Shown in pieces: positions 9,764-21,519 of a stretch of 64,000 nucleotides of DNA. Location: assembly GCA_001792895.1 (NCBI GenBank), contig MARA01000024.1, positions 372,001 to 436,000 on the forward strand, read 5' to 3'. The translations under genes and the position numbers were made by a program. Source of the stretch: Lentinus brumalis. Taxonomy: Eukaryota; Basidiomycota; Agaricomycetes; Polyporales; Polyporaceae. The notes under the pieces are model-generated. The model ran no database searches, was not told the origin of the DNA, and worked only from the letters and a program-made list of their open reading frames with translations. Each line of letters opens with the position of its first letter. Positions within the stretch are counted from its first letter, which is position 1.

Positions 9764-12276
9764 CATATTTTCCGTCATCAGCTGTTCGCCCGTCTGTTCA
9801 TCTGTCTCCTCATCTCCTGAGCTCACCCCGACAGATCGTGTGTACTACTTGTTACCCCCATGACTTCACGCAATTAATGAATCGTCTTCTGCATGTCCCT
9901 GTTGTTGTCGCTGCTCTGTGTATCTTGGACGGACTCTCACATCACGGACACGCAGTCTTGCTTATCCTGTACTACATACATATACATATCTTTCCTTACT
10001 GTCCCGCCAAGGCAAAACGCCTTCTTAATTGCCCTTGCGCTTACATATATGACTGCAGCGTTCGCGGAAACATACTGCCGCAAGCGCATACCGCTCTCAT
10101 GGCCTCGCAGACGGACGGGCCGTCGGAAGATGGAAGAGAATCGGTGAGTCCCCATGCGATAGGACTTGCACCGGGTGATACTCTGACAGGATTGCATACA
10201 GCAGTGAGTCCCCTGCATCCCGCTTAGGAAGTGGACGGCAGCCGAGTGTCCACTTCGGGACGCGCCGCACGAACGTCCGTACCGATCATGGGGCGCTACG
10301 CTGCGCAGCGCACGTTTCCGCAAACGTCCTTCAGCTATACTTACACCAGCTGCGATCGGCACCGGAGAAGTGATATCTCGAGGACATAGACGACGACGAG
10401 CGCAGCGCTCCGACTGTCCACGGGATCCTGTAGAGCAACGAGCTGAGTTGCAAATGAGTCCAACTTAGACCATCCGCTGAACAACACTGCCGAACCCACC
10501 ACGGAACGCGTGCCTGTACCCGATTATGGCGACACGACTTCGCAGTGCATCATGAGGACGGTTGCCTGGAGACACACGAGGAGCAGCAAGCGATGAATGT
10601 CAAACGAGGACGTGCGATCGCGGAAGAAACGAGGAGCTTCGCACCGCGCCAGTATAACCGGCCATTTCGACGCACAAGCGGACGGACAGAATGACCGGGC
10701 ACGAGCCACGCCGCAAGGCTCGGCTCGGGTGCTTGCTGGAGTCGCTTGAGGTCGCTTGTCGTCCGTAGGGCGTCGATGGCTGTGAATGTTGTCGATCTTC
10801 CCGCGAGTGTACAAGATGGACCCGGGTGCGACAGTTTCGAATTATTGGAACCGGTAACAGCCGGTAACTCGGACCTAGACAAGGGGAGTGTCTGCGTCTG
10901 CACACCATGCGCAGCGTTAACAGAGAACTGCGCCCAACTGACAGGACTGCAGCTACGTTGTCCGATGCTGAACCTCTCCGATGGTCGTCGACCCTGCAGC
11001 GGCGCACCACAATGACCACGACCAGCTTTGAGACAACAAAACACTCACGGACGTAAGTGCAAGCGTACTAGTACTCACGAGTCATTGATCCGCAAACCAA
11101 AAAGCATATCGCGAGCGCTTCTTTTGGGGGCAGCCACGTTCACAAGTGTCTAGGATGCAAATGACCGGAGGTGAGCAACGAGACATACGCTGGAACACAA
11201 CGATTCGTACACACCTCCAGCGAGGGCCATCACTGTCCTGACGAGAGCCCGAGCTCGCGAATTCGCTGTGAATCAGACTTCAAGCTTCAAGCTTCAGATT
11301 CGGAATCGTCGGCGACGTTCTGACTCATTGTAACCGACAATTGAGGACGGGATGTCTGCGAGCGTCGGTGCGTGGCGGCCGGTCGCGAAGGTGGGAATTG
11401 CTTGAAGTCGTTCGAAGCTGCAGCCTTGAGGAGCCTCGAGGAGGAATCGGCTAGGGTGAATGTACGTACCTGCTGGGCGGGCGTGCCGGTCCACGTTCCT
11501 GAGCGCGGGGTGGAATAGGTCCGCATGCGGGTTTATCTGCGGTTGATCACTTCATCGAACTTGTCAACGGTATACAGAGCTCAAGTCTGAGTCTACAGAA
11601 GCCGGGCTAGCGTCAGCCATGAAGCCCGAACGTATCGTCTGACTCTGGATGCGCTACGAGCGATGAACAGACTCACCGGACTGACACTGCGTGCAGAGGG
11701 TACGGAGGACCCCATTCTCGGGGATTAATCTTGACCAATGATGGTGAGTCGCCCCTTCAGATTCCACAGTGGAACAATTGCTGTGGGCAATCTATCCGTC
11801 TCGAGCGTGCTTCGAACCTCTTCTCCTCAAGCGATGCCACGACACGGCCAGCTGAGAGGTCCGCCCACATTCGCCTTCAAGTTCTCTGCGCGCCCCGCTC
11901 CAACCCAGAAACGCGGCTTCCTTGACCTCGTAGTCCACGCTTACTAGCTCGCGTAGGACTTGCGCTTAGTCTCGGCCTCGTCCTCGCGGCCTCACAGGGC
12001 CTCACGGTAAGTTGCGTCTCAGAAACAAGCAAACGTATCCGGGAACAGGCACGTCTACCTCTCCGACTCGGGCGGGTGTGTTGCAAAGTCTATTGCAGAA
12101 GGGGGTGCGAATATCCTCGCGATCAGGATAAGATGATCGAATAGGCGTACATACCGTAGAAAGATCAGACCGCCCACTGCTCTGGATACCCTGATTCATC
12201 TAATCAGGCTGCGAACAGAAAGGGCCAGGCCTCCAGATCCTAGACTGCCGGAGCGGCGAGGAGCGCGGGAGGACAG
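9764..12276. other. Gene-poor 2.5 kb, no gene recognised
   Basis: Only short overlapping open frames without familiar motifs. One exon-like start at 10099 (MASQTDGPSEDGRES followed by a GTGAGT donor) could open a small gene, but I could not find a continuing exon. Two short stretches near 10265-10320 and 10495-10550 look loosely alike. No terminal repeats, transposase or RNA gene seen. Confidence 0.4.
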
Positions 12277-12283
12277 TATATAT
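12277..12283 (+). promoter_or_regulatory. Possible TATA box of the cupin gene
   Basis: The sequence TATATAT followed by a GC-rich stretch lies about 180 bases upstream of the ATG at 12459. It is the only TATA-like element there. Confidence 0.35.
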
Positions 12284-12354
12284 CCCCGCCCCGTCGACTA
12301 TCGCGGCCAGGTGCGCCTTCGCGGACTGTATCATACCCTCCACTCCCAGCCCGC

Positions 12355-12386
12355 GCATACCCATACCCCCGCATACCCATACCCCC
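12355..12386 (+). repeat. Perfect 16-base tandem repeat in the 5' leader
   Basis: GCATACCCATACCCCC occurs twice head to tail (12355-12370 and 12371-12386), within a C-rich stretch upstream of the cupin gene. It probably lies in the leader or core promoter. Confidence 0.85.
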
Positions 12387-12458
12387 GCTCACGCTCACAC
12401 GCGCGACGACTAAAACAACCACGACTACAACCCAAAACTCTACGCGCGCGTCCCCACC

Positions 12459-13052
12459 ATGAGCGTGATCACGAGCAACCCCACCTTGACTATGAACACG
12501 AGCAAAGCCCTCCTCCCCTTGACCCCGCTTACGTCCCTCCGCGTCTCGCGGCACCAAATCCCACCGGCGGGGCTCATCCCAAACACCTCCATCCAGCAGA
12601 AGCCGCTCATCATCTACGAAGGCGTGTTCCCCTCCCCCACGCCCGACGCCTCTCAGATCGAGGCGCACCTCAACGCCGTCGGCGTGGTCAAGCCCATGTG
12701 GCGCTACCCGATGTACCCCGACGATCACTTCCACTCCACCGCGCACGAGTTCCTCGTCATCCACCGCGGACGCGCGCGCCTCAACTTTGGAGGGGAGGCG
12801 TGCTCGGGAGCCGTTGTCGTCGAGCTGGGCCCCGGAGACGCGATTTTGATCCCTGCGGGTGTGTCCCACCGACTCGTGCAGGATCTAGACGGCGACTTCG
12901 AGATGGTGGGGAGCTATTTGGTGGACTCGGACCATTGGGACTTGTGTTACGGCCACCCGGGAGAGGAGGAGCACATCGCGAACATCCAGCACCTGCCGTG
13001 GTTCACGCGCGACCCGCTGTACGGCGATGGTGGTCCGGCGGCGAAGTCATGA
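12459..13052 (+). CDS. Single-cupin protein (YjlB-like)
   Basis: A single-exon gene of 197 residues. A cupin barrel covers roughly residues 80-150. It carries HFHSTAHEFLVIHRGRARL (a His-x-His...Glu type metal site), then GPGDAILIPAGVSHRL with the third His. After the barrel comes MVGSYLVDSDHWDLCYGHPG, the region found in the YjlB-type cupin family of bacteria and fungi, whose members are small cytosolic proteins of unknown substrate. The start at 12459 is preceded by a purine at -3 (CCACCATG context). No signal peptide is seen, so it is unlikely to be a secreted oxalate enzyme like the bicupin at 2.8-4.8 kb. Metal binding is inferred from the His/Glu pattern; the reaction is unknown. Confidence 0.82.
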   Translation: MSVITSNPTLTMNTSKALLPLTPLTSLRVSRHQIPPAGLIPNTSIQQKPLIIYEGVFPSPTPDASQIEAHLNAVGVVKPMWRYPMYPDDHFHSTAHEFLVIHRGRARLNFGGEACSGAVVVELGPGDAILIPAGVSHRLVQDLDGDFEMVGSYLVDSDHWDLCYGHPGEEEHIANIQHLPWFTRDPLYGDGGPAAKS

Positions 13053-13768
13053 GAGCGGTGAAGCTAGGAGAGGGCTTTACTCGCTGGGGAGTGGTCGCTT
13101 GTACACCAGATGTCTTGTAGCATGAGCAGAGTCGTATCGAACGGCATTTCGCGGAACTTAACCCCGTACAAGCGTGGGAAGTCTGACTTGCGCTGAGACT
13201 CAGCATCGTCTGTTCGCAGAACGATGCTCGCAGAACGATGCTGAGGTGGATTATGCCACGATACGTCTGAAACTTGGGTCAGGCTTTGCGCTCGATGACA
13301 GAGTTGACAAGAAAGAGAAAGGCCTGAGAAAGGCGTTACTTACTACCCGGTACCAGCAACACGCTTGCTACACGCTGGGATCAAACTTGGATGCTAAAAA
13401 TATTTGAATGATCACTTGGCAAATGTGAGCAGCTGCACACGACTACATGGGTCAGTACCGGTAGGCGAGCTCGAGGCGAGGTACATATATAATTTGTATG
13501 ACCGCCGCGGCGGGATCTTGATAAGCAGCTCAATCTCTGAGTCCGAGCACACCAAGCCAAGTGACCCCGAGAAAATGTTCATTACACTACAATCGTTACA
13601 CATCATACATCGTAAATGTACCCCTTCAAGCATGATCGTCCTCCGTGTCGTAAAATGGTCGTAAGTCGTCATCGCGCAATGAGCCTCCGGGGTCCATGCC
13701 CAGCGAGCGACTATGCGGGAGAGGGTGATACGTGTGTCGAGGAGTCGCCATAGGGTGCGAGGGTGCGC
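13053..13768. other. Intergenic between convergent genes
   Basis: Terminator region shared by the cupin gene (plus) and the GH18 gene (minus). No coding sequence or structured RNA recognised. Confidence 0.5.
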
Positions 13769-14856
13769 TCACGCGAACGCGCCGCCCTTCGCAGCACGGA
13801 TCCAGTCGGCGTTGGCGTTCGGGAACTGGAACGCCATGATGCCGCCGTTCCAGCCGCGTGCAGCGGCCTGGGCGACACATTGCCCGAGGGTGGCGGGATC
13901 CATGAAGCCGTTGGTAGCGTCAGTGACACCACCGGGCTTCCCGATGACGAGCTTGTTCAGGTCGACACCGTTGTTGGCGATCTCGAACAGCGCGGAGCCC
14001 GCGAAGGGCGCACCCGCGGCGTCGATGAGTCCCGCACAGTCGGTGTAGAGGCCCTGGTTGTAGAACTGGATGTTGTACTACAGAAGGCCGAGTGCTAAGA
14101 TTAGCAAGAGTGGCTAGGCAATGGGGAAGAAGATAAAGACGCACGAAGTCGATCAAGGACCCAACGTTCTTGTGGATCGTCAGGTACGCACCAGCGGCGA
14201 ACTGGGCGTTCGGCGAGAGCCACGGGGCGAGCGGCGCGTGGGAGAGGATGAACTGGCCCTGGGGGAGGGTCTGACGGAGCGTCGAGGTGAAGGTCGACAC
14301 CCACTGCTCCGCCGCGCCGTCGCCGCGGTTCATGGCATCGAGGTCCTCATAGTCGACGTCGATACCGTCGAGCTGGTTGTTGAGCACGAACTGGGCGAAC
14401 GTGTTCGCGGTGCCGACGGGGTCCGCGCCTTGCGACGTGGGTTTGTCCGTCTCACCGAAGGCGGACACGATGATGTTGATGCCGGCGTTGTTGTACTCGG
14501 CCTTCTTCGCCGCGCGCACCTCGGGTGCGAGTGCAGCGTAGGCACCCGCCTGGTCGAGGGCGCCTTGGAGAGTGAGGAAGGAGAGAGCTGCGACGTTCCA
14601 GCCCTGTGCAACACCATGTCAGTTGAGAATGACATTATGGAGTAGAGAAAGCACGTACAGCCAGCTCGGCGACGGGAGGAAGGACGTCCGCGGAGACGAA
14701 GCGGTCGGTGTAGATGACGAATGCCGGGCTCGGTATCGTAGCACGCGATACCAAAGGCGCGGTCTGCTTTGCAATGGGAACAGCGAGGACGCTGCTCACA
14801 GAGGCCAACGCCAGCGCGGCCGAGACGGAGGTGATCATGCGGGAGAAGGAGAACAT
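13769..14856 (-). CDS. Secreted GH18 glycoside hydrolase (chitinase or endo-GlcNAc-ase)
   Basis: Three exons, complement of 13769-14077, 14145-14603 and 14659-14856, join in phase 0 to give 321 residues. The N-terminus MFSFSRMITSVSAALALAS is a signal peptide followed by a short basic propeptide-like stretch. The GH18 catalytic motif appears as LDGIDVDYEDLDA (DxxDxDxE, the last Glu being the acid/base). Other barrel strands are NIIVSAFGE, QFILSHAPLAPW and NIQFYNQG, the last being the conserved substrate-facing Tyr strand. It ends NGGIMAFQFPNANADW near the C-terminus, typical of small basidiomycete GH18 enzymes without a chitin-binding module. It should cleave chitin or glycan GlcNAc linkages outside the cell. 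A TATA-like element lies at 14998-15004. Chitinase and endo-beta-N-acetylglucosaminidase cannot be told apart from this sequence. Confidence 0.9.
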
Positions 14857-14997
14857 CGCTGGGGTTTCGTGACAAAGAAAAAAGCGAATACGACGAAGTT
14901 GAAAGAAAAGCCGACTAGCGGACTTTAGGAATGTGAAAACGAAAGTAAATGTAACGAAACGAAGGGGGTGAGGAAACATGGCCACAGCTGGCCTACC

Positions 14998-15004
14998 TCT
15001 TATA
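14998..15004 (-). promoter_or_regulatory. TATA box of the GH18 gene
   Basis: Minus strand reads TATAAGA about 145 bases upstream of the start codon at 14856. Confidence 0.4.
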
Positions 15005-15940
15005 CTCCTCCAGCACCCCGACGAACGGCTGTGGAGGCAGTACGTGCAACGGCATCGCCATGAGGGAGACGCAGGCCAAGATCTCTTCGAAAGCTAGACT
15101 CGGACATAGGCCTTCCGGCCTTGAATTGGCATCAACCTCCCATCATCCAGCGTCGCGCTACGCTGGATGATGATGGTGATGTTCTCGGGTCCGGGTTCAC
15201 GGTGGCCATACTTCGTGAACGACTGCCGCGCTTGGATCGCTTGATGACCGCGGTCCACCGTGCACCATAGGATACGACGGACCAGTTGCCGTCTTGGCAA
15301 AGCTTTTGTCCGTCGAGGGGTATCAAGTACACCGCCTTATTGCACTCGCCGACGTGTGCTTTGCGACGGGTCGCGGCGGCATCATCAGCGAATGACTCCG
15401 TGTCTCTGATCCGGTGGTCTGAGGCATGCCCGGGACGAGCGGAGAATTACTAGAAGGAAAGCCCGATCGACTTGTTGTTGACATGTGCGCAAAGGAGTCC
15501 TAGAGGAATCTGAGAAACCAGTAAAGGTTGAGCAGGAGGATAATAATAGAGCGCAGGAAAGCGCGGCGTTGAGTATGGTGGAGCAGCCTACACAGCGCGA
15601 TCGGTGGTCTGGGTCGTATGGGATGTGTTACTGTAACATCAGTGATCTTGATATACTTACTGGGTACCTCGGCCGCCATGAGAGCGTCCATCGTCACCCA
15701 GGCCTGCAGGCCTCAGCAATGCCTGTCGGAGTGTCAGCATCTGTGCGTGTAAGTATCGAATCAAGATACAGGATGCACACTGAACGCTGCCATGGCGGCC
15801 ACAAGCATGCGCTCAACCCGCGCAGTTAACCCCGTGCTGGACCGCTTCGAACCGAGTTTCAATCTTCGGCTCCTCCACCTTTTCGAGCGTCTCTTCGCTC
15901 ATTTCCGATATGATCACCATTCCGGAGCCTTACACTTGAA
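15005..15940. other. Intergenic, no gene recognised
   Basis: About 0.9 kb with short frames only. A stretch near 15130-15175 holds a near-inverted CATCATCCAGCGT/ACGCTGGATGATG pair that could form a hairpin. Nothing else stands out. Confidence 0.45.
15141..15172. repeat. Inverted repeat, possible hairpin
   Basis: CATCATCCAGCGT is followed after a 5-base spacer (CGCTA) by ACGCTGGATGATG, a perfect 13-base inverted repeat. It could form a stem in DNA or RNA, or be the core of a small decayed inverted-repeat element. No open frame of note covers it. Confidence 0.55.
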
Positions 15941-17047
15941 CTACAGTCGGGCGAAGGGGAACCGTGGCGCTGAATGCCAAGTGCGACCTGCGCCGCCGAC
16001 TGGAACGCGAATCAGGCTCCTCATAGACTCTGAGCAGCGTCTGAGTAGCTTTGCGAGATCATTGGTCGATGCCGCGTTTGTTGTCGCATGCATGACAGAT
16101 TGAACAGCTCTGCAGAAGAGAGGCGTCAACTTCGGTGTGTAGCTCCGCGGGAAGCCACTCACCTTCGCATTCTGCACACGTCCAACACAGCAGAATCGCC
16201 TTCCCTCCGCAAGCAGTGGCGTGGAGCCCAGGCCGTCAGCTGCCGCAGACCTTTCAGCAGACTCTCCGCACTTGGTAGAAGGATCGATTGGACCGATGGC
16301 CTCGGACTTCATGGAACCGCCCACACTCAGTTCATCGGCAGGTTCACCGTCTCCTGTTCCATGCCTGGGCCCTGGTAGCGGTGACGGCCACGGATCCCTG
16401 CCTCTTTCGTGATCTGACCCCGGTTTCGTCAATGGATCCTTCAGAAACAACCCCCTAATTTTCCTCGAGAGTCCGCTTCCTTTCACGCACTCCTTTGTTT
16501 CAGCCGCAGCCTTCATGAGGAGACCTTCGAGGCGCGCACCAGTGATACGATCCCTGCCGACGTGATGCGGAAAACATTTGTCATCTGCACGGGAAGCGAC
16601 ATCAGCGCCGAGATACCAACGTAAGACTGCAAAACCGTACTCTAGCAGTGCAGACATCATGTTCTCCATCTCAAGGAAGACGAAATTGACTTTCTTGTCG
16701 TTGTCGCGTCGCTTGAGCTCAAGCTCTATGACAACCTTAAGTGCGCCGACGGCAACTTGAGGCTCCGGGACAAGCAGTTGCGCTATGCAAGTCATCACTC
16801 CCCATGCGCGGAAGTTCGATCTTTCGTCCAAAAGCTGGTAGGTTCTCAGTGAAAATGAGTTGACGCCGTCGAGTAAGATGTCAAGGGCGCCGCTGTTCGA
16901 TGCTGCCCCTGGTATGGTCGCATTGACAGACTCGGCAGCCTGCCGAGGTCGATCGTATACCGGCTTGCGTCGTTCGATGTTGGTTGCGCTTGTCGGGACT
17001 GAAAGTATCATTTCAAGTTGATCTAGCGACCCGGGGCCGACTTGCAT
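15941..17047 (-). CDS. N-terminal region of a STAND-type protein, probably a fragment
   Basis: The helical stretch VGALKVVIELELKRRDNDKK and MENMMSALLEYG, then GARLEGLLMKAAAETKECV, resembles the N-terminal domain that precedes the NACHT-type NTPase in many agaricomycete STAND (NLR-like) proteins. The similarity is from my memory of the pattern. Between those blocks the frame runs through about 30 residues that look like an unspliced intron (it begins near a GTTTTGC word). Downstream the expected NTPase P-loop and WD40 or ankyrin repeats are absent; the frame continues as a Ser/Pro-rich tail and stops at 15941. It may be a truncated gene, a stand-alone adaptor, or a pseudogene. The start is uncertain; upstream exons could exist between 17085 and 17384. 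Confidence 0.4.
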   Translation of the reverse strand: MQVGPGSLDQLEMILSVPTSATNIERRKPVYDRPRQAAESVNATIPGAASNSGALDILLDGVNSFSLRTYQLLDERSNFRAWGVMTCIAQLLVPEPQVAVGALKVVIELELKRRDNDKKVNFVFLEMENMMSALLEYGFAVLRWYLGADVASRADDKCFPHHVGRDRITGARLEGLLMKAAAETKECVKGSGLSRKIRGLFLKDPLTKPGSDHERGRDPWPSPLPGPRHGTGDGEPADELSVGGSMKSEAIGPIDPSTKCGESAERSAAADGLGSTPLLAEGRRFCCVGRVQNAKVSGFPRSYTPKLTPLFCRAVQSVMHATTNAASTNDLAKLLRRCSESMRSLIRVPVGGAGRTWHSAPRFPFARL

Positions 17048-18023
17048 GCCAACAGTGGCAACGGCGAGTCTGGCATCCCTCGGACTAACAAGGCTGGCAG
17101 TTCAGGTCAGATTCGGCGAAGCGTACCACAAGTAAGTGCCAACGTACGTTGCTTTGTGTGGTTGTTTCTTCTGGTGGTGGTTGCACAGGAAGTTGCGTGA
17201 GGTGTGCGTGAGTCGACTTCTGGCGCCCTTCTGTCACAGCCATGTAGCAAGCGCCCGATATGTTCGTTCTTCTTCTTGACCATCGTACATGACCATCTAC
17301 ACAAGCTCTTGCGGCAGGAGAGTCGAGATTATCGAACACGTGTGTCTCTCGTGATACCTTTGACTGCGCGGTCTTGTTCAACATGTCGTGAGCACGTACT
17401 ACTTACCATCATACGCTGTGCACACTGCATGAACTCATGCAATCTGCGTTGAATAGGAAACCGGCGGTAACTCCTCAGGCTCTATACGTAGTCTTGGATT
17501 TGACAGAAAGTACTTGGTTGCGACAGCATACTTCGCGACGGCCCGGAGCTGTTAACCATGCACGCCCAAGATGGCCACTCGCATCATCAGGCCACATGTA
17601 CAGTCGTCGCTCCAACCCTTGCTAGTGCGTGGCCGTCAACTTGCAGACTTGGCGTTGTGATGGTGAAATTACCAGAGCGCAGACGTTTAAGCGCAGACGC
17701 TGTGGTGCCGGTCAGCAGGTCGTCGTGAGGTCACACTTTCCTCAACAGTCGGACTTCGCGATGTCCCGCTCAATGAACATTCCCCAGTAATGTCATCCTC
17801 GGCTTCCTCGAAGTGTAACCTCAGCTGACGGCACTTGGAACCCGCGAATGCCCCCAGATGCCGAGAGAAGCACCCACACTCGCCCCCATGCGGACGCGCG
17901 CTGGGGATAGCTTCAGATAGAAGGGGTCACATGGCCTTCCCCGCTGTCCTAAAGTCGTCTGGCGGTATCCGGCGTTCCGCTGGATGATATGAATATACGA
18001 CGCAGCCTGACCGTGTCTGGTCG
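17048..18023. other. Intergenic, no gene recognised
   Basis: Short frames only. The last part is promoter of the MFS gene. Confidence 0.4.
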
Positions 18024-18031
18024 TATATAAA
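18024..18031 (+). promoter_or_regulatory. TATA box of the MFS transporter gene
   Basis: TATATAAA lies about 105 bases upstream of the ATG at 18131 and is followed by a C-rich initiator-like stretch. Confidence 0.5.
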
Positions 18032-18130
18032 GCTGTCTCTGAGACTGCGTCCCTGACGAGGCCACGGCGACACGTCCATCCTCCCCCAACCGCCCAACAC
18101 TCAGCTTGCACGCGTCCGCCGTCGACTGAC

Positions 18131-20838
18131 ATGTCCCTGGACGAGAAGCATGAGGTTGGCGTCGAACACGTTGAGATCAGGCCGCCCTCGAGTGGCTCAG
18201 GCGAAGGGCTTAAGGATGCAGAGTTACTTGCGCAAGATATCCGTCCATCCGCGGAGCGGCGGCTGGTGCGGTTGTTGGACATGCGCCTGCTCCCTACCAT
18301 CATCCTCATTTTCATCATGAACTACATTGATGTGAGTCTACTGTTGTTTGACTGCCGCACGCGCTGACCTCTGAGTCTCTGTCATGTAGCGGGTCGCAGT
18401 TACCGCCGCAAGGTTGAAAGGACTCTCGCAGGATCTGGGGCTGAGTGGTGCGAACACCGAGATTTCGCGGCAGGATCATCTCTGACTGCAGCACCGCAGA
18501 CATCCAGTACTCCACAGTCCTTGCAGTGCTCTACGCGTCATACGTCCCCGCGCAGATCCCGTCCAACATGGTGAGAGACCAGCTGGCCCGTTAGTAGTCC
18601 CGGGCGCAACGCTAACGGCAACGCAGATCCTTAACCGCATTTCGAGGTACGCGGGCTGCAGGAAGCTTCTGTCATCTCTTCCTGACTTTGTCGACAGACC
18701 ATCGTACTACATCCCAGTCTGTGTTATGCTCTGGGGTATGACGAGTGCCCTCACCGGGGTGAGGCATCCTGATCTTTATGCTCTCCGCCCGTTCTGAGAG
18801 CGCCTGCGTAGGTCTCACGCAACTATGCCGGCATCCTCGTCGCTCGCATCTTTGTCGGGATACCAGAGGTCAGTCATGACAGCGTGGAGACCTCTTCTGT
18901 ACTGACGCAACGCAGGCCGCATTCTACCCGGGTGCAATGTACCTTCTATCACGCTGGTACACGAGGAAAGTGAGTTCCGTATCTAGGCCACGGTACATCG
19001 TCCTCTGCACTACGTCGACTTTCTCACCTGCCGATTACAGGAGCTCGCATTCCGTTCTGCGATTCTATATGGAGGCCTACTCATTTCGAATGCCTTTGGG
19101 AGCGTGAGTCTCTTTTGCCAACATCGTCCTTTGTCCAATGACAGTGCAGTGCTGATCAATCATGCCCCACATCCTTTTTCCCTTCCTCTTTGCCGCGGTG
19201 CCGCCGCACGCCTGTTCTCGATCGATTCTCTTCCAACAATAGCTTATGGCAGCGGGCATCCTCTCACGTATGGATGGAAAGATGGGAATCCGTGCCTGGC
19301 GCTGGTATGTGAATCCACTGTGACTTCGCTGCAGGTCTCTAGGCACTCATCGTCGCCGCGGGGCCGTCATTTCGTGACCAATATAGGCTGTTCTATATTG
19401 AGGTGGGTGCCACACACAAATGCCATTCGTGTCCTTGGACTCAATTAGAACGCTAGGGAGCAATCACCATCGCCATCGGAATACTCGCAATGTGCGTACT
19501 GCTCGAAATCAATCTCTGGACTTGAGCTGACCATCGCGTGATTGCGTGCAGCTTCCTTTTGCCAGACTATGTGCGGCACTGATCTTCAACGCCTCGTCGT
19601 GCCATCCACTCACTCTTGTATTGTTAGCCACACAACACGCGCTGGCTGAGCCCAGCACAGCGTCGTCTCGCACAAGTCCGCCTCGCAGAGGATGCGGGTG
19701 AAGCCGATGAAGATGTCGCCTCTGATTCGTACGTCTCGTATTTCCAGATTTGACCGGACGTTTACTGACGCGTCATACTTCGATGCTACAGGGCATTCAA
19801 AGGGCTGATCATGGCAATTAAGGATCCTAAAGTACCGCTCTTCGCCGTTATGGGATGTGCGCAGCTCCTCGGCCTCGGCTTTGTGAACTTCTTCCCGACG
19901 TAGGTACTCTCGATCATGGCGACTTCACATACTCAAATTGTACCCGCACAGGATCGCTGGGACGCTCGGCTTCTCCACGACTGTGACGCTACTCCTCGCC
20001 GCGTATGTATCACCATACTCCCAGACCGTAACAACGTTGTTGAACCTCGGTTCGCAGGCCCCCATGGATCCTTGCCACGATTGTTTGCTGCGCCAACGCC
20101 TGGAACGCTGGTATGCATGCCGTTGGATCATGAGTTCTTCCTCTTATTGAGTGTCTGCCTTTCAGATCGCACGGGAGAGCGCTTCTTCCACATCTGCGCC
20201 CCTTGGTGGGGTGTCATGGTGGGGTATATCATCGGCGTCACCACCATGTCCATTGCGGGCCGCTACGTCGCGATGTTCCTCATGGCCTCTGGCTATGCCG
20301 GTGCGTCTTTTCCGCTTCTAGCACGTAACGCAGGGTGTTTCTGAGCGCATGCCCTTGTAGGCTTCGCACTGACGCTCGTATGGGTGTCGAACACCGTGCC
20401 ACGGCCTCCTGCAAAGCGGGCCGCCGCCATGGGTATCGTCAACGGCTTCGGAAACCTCGGCAACCTGTGCGTGGGCTCCTTCGTTCCCATCTTCGCATTT
20501 CCCACTGACAGAGTCTTACAGAATCAGCTCCTACGTGTGGAAGGCTGAGTGGGGCCCGGACTATCACCAATCCATGCTCATCGGGCTCGCTTCTCTCGCA
20601 TTGGCGACTGTGCTTGCCATCGGTGCGTGACCCCTGCAACTCGATTTTGCAAGCTTTATTCACGCGCGTTCCAGTCCTCCGCAGCATCCTCGTACGCCAG
20701 AACAAGCGACTCGAACGGGAAGAGCTCGATCATCTCAAGGGCGCGCGGCGCGAACGCATCGAGGAGGCTGCGCGCCTGGAGGGCATCACCTTCGACGAAG
20801 CCCTGCGCCGGAGACGCGGCTTCCGTTATCTAGTCTGA
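18131..20838 (+). CDS. MFS transporter, allantoate permease (Dal5/Tna1) type, many introns
   Basis: A plasma-membrane proton symporter of the anion:cation family; relatives carry allantoate, nicotinate, pantothenate, biotin or small peptides. At least a dozen short exons join in phase: a cytosolic start (MSLDEKHEVGVEHVEI) with RRLVRLLDMRLLPTIILIF, then NYID-RVAVTAARLKGLSQDLGLS, IQYSTVLAVLYASYVPAQIP, SYYIPVCVMLWGMTSALTG, FVGIPEAAFYPGAMYLLSRW and YTRKELAFRSAILYGG. Then come FYIEGAITIAIGILAI and FLLPDYPHNTRWL. The C-terminal half has the central loop, FFPTIAGTLGF, GYIIGVTTMSIAGRYVAMF and NGFGNLGNLISSYVWK, and ends in a charged helix (NKRLEREELDHLKGAR) and RRRGFRYLV. That is the usual 12-helix layout and about 490-500 residues. 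The motifs are complete with no break seen; the substrate cannot be read from sequence. Confidence 0.9.
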
Positions 20839-21519
20839 GCATTCCACGGAGCACATTCTTGCCTCGGACATCCGTACGTCGCGCGGTCGTTGCGAGGCTG
20901 CGAAGCTCCGGCGCTGAATCCAGTTGAAATCTCAGTCCTATCCGACTCGTGCGCTGCAGGTCTCTCTGTTGCGATGTCTGTACTTGTATCCGACTTGTTG
21001 TACACATATCATCCTGTAACTCATACCACTGGCAATCGTCACTGCGCACACATCGCGTTCTAGTCGGACGCCGGCTGCATCCTACTCTCAGGCCTCGAGG
21101 CCCCCCAACATAGTCCGCCGGCAGAGGCTTGGATTTGAGTGATTATCCTCCGCTGACCGGAAGTTTCGCGGCTGCTCTCATTTAATCTTGAGCTGCCGTT
21201 CGAGTCGTGTTGCCCAGTGCTGTAACTGCTGGTGGATCACACGTGGACTTCATGTAGTCAGTTGCGGTGGATGACGCCGCATATGGCGCTCGCCTCCTGA
21301 GAATGATGTGCATGAACTCTGAACGTTCTGTAGAGTCGGTTCAGTACATGATAGTGGAAGGGATAGTATTTGCAGAGGCTGAAGCGCTGACACACTACCG
21401 GGTTAGCCATCCATGACGGTGTATATGCAGTAACTACTTTACAGATGCACGACCTCAACGAAAATTATACTTGTACACTGGTTCCATAGCAAGAAGTACG
21501 CAAGATCACGTATTGTCTT
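20839..21519. other. Intergenic between convergent genes
   Basis: 3' regions of the MFS gene (plus) and the acidic protein gene (minus). No gene or RNA recognised. Confidence 0.5.

Noticed and set aside
10099..10146. Exon-like start MASQTDGPSEDGRES with GTGAGT donor
   Set aside because: No continuing exon in phase could be found within 1 kb, so it is not listed as a gene.
12240..12869. Minus-strand frame of 209 residues over the cupin gene
   Set aside because: Antisense of the well-supported cupin gene, with no domain of its own.
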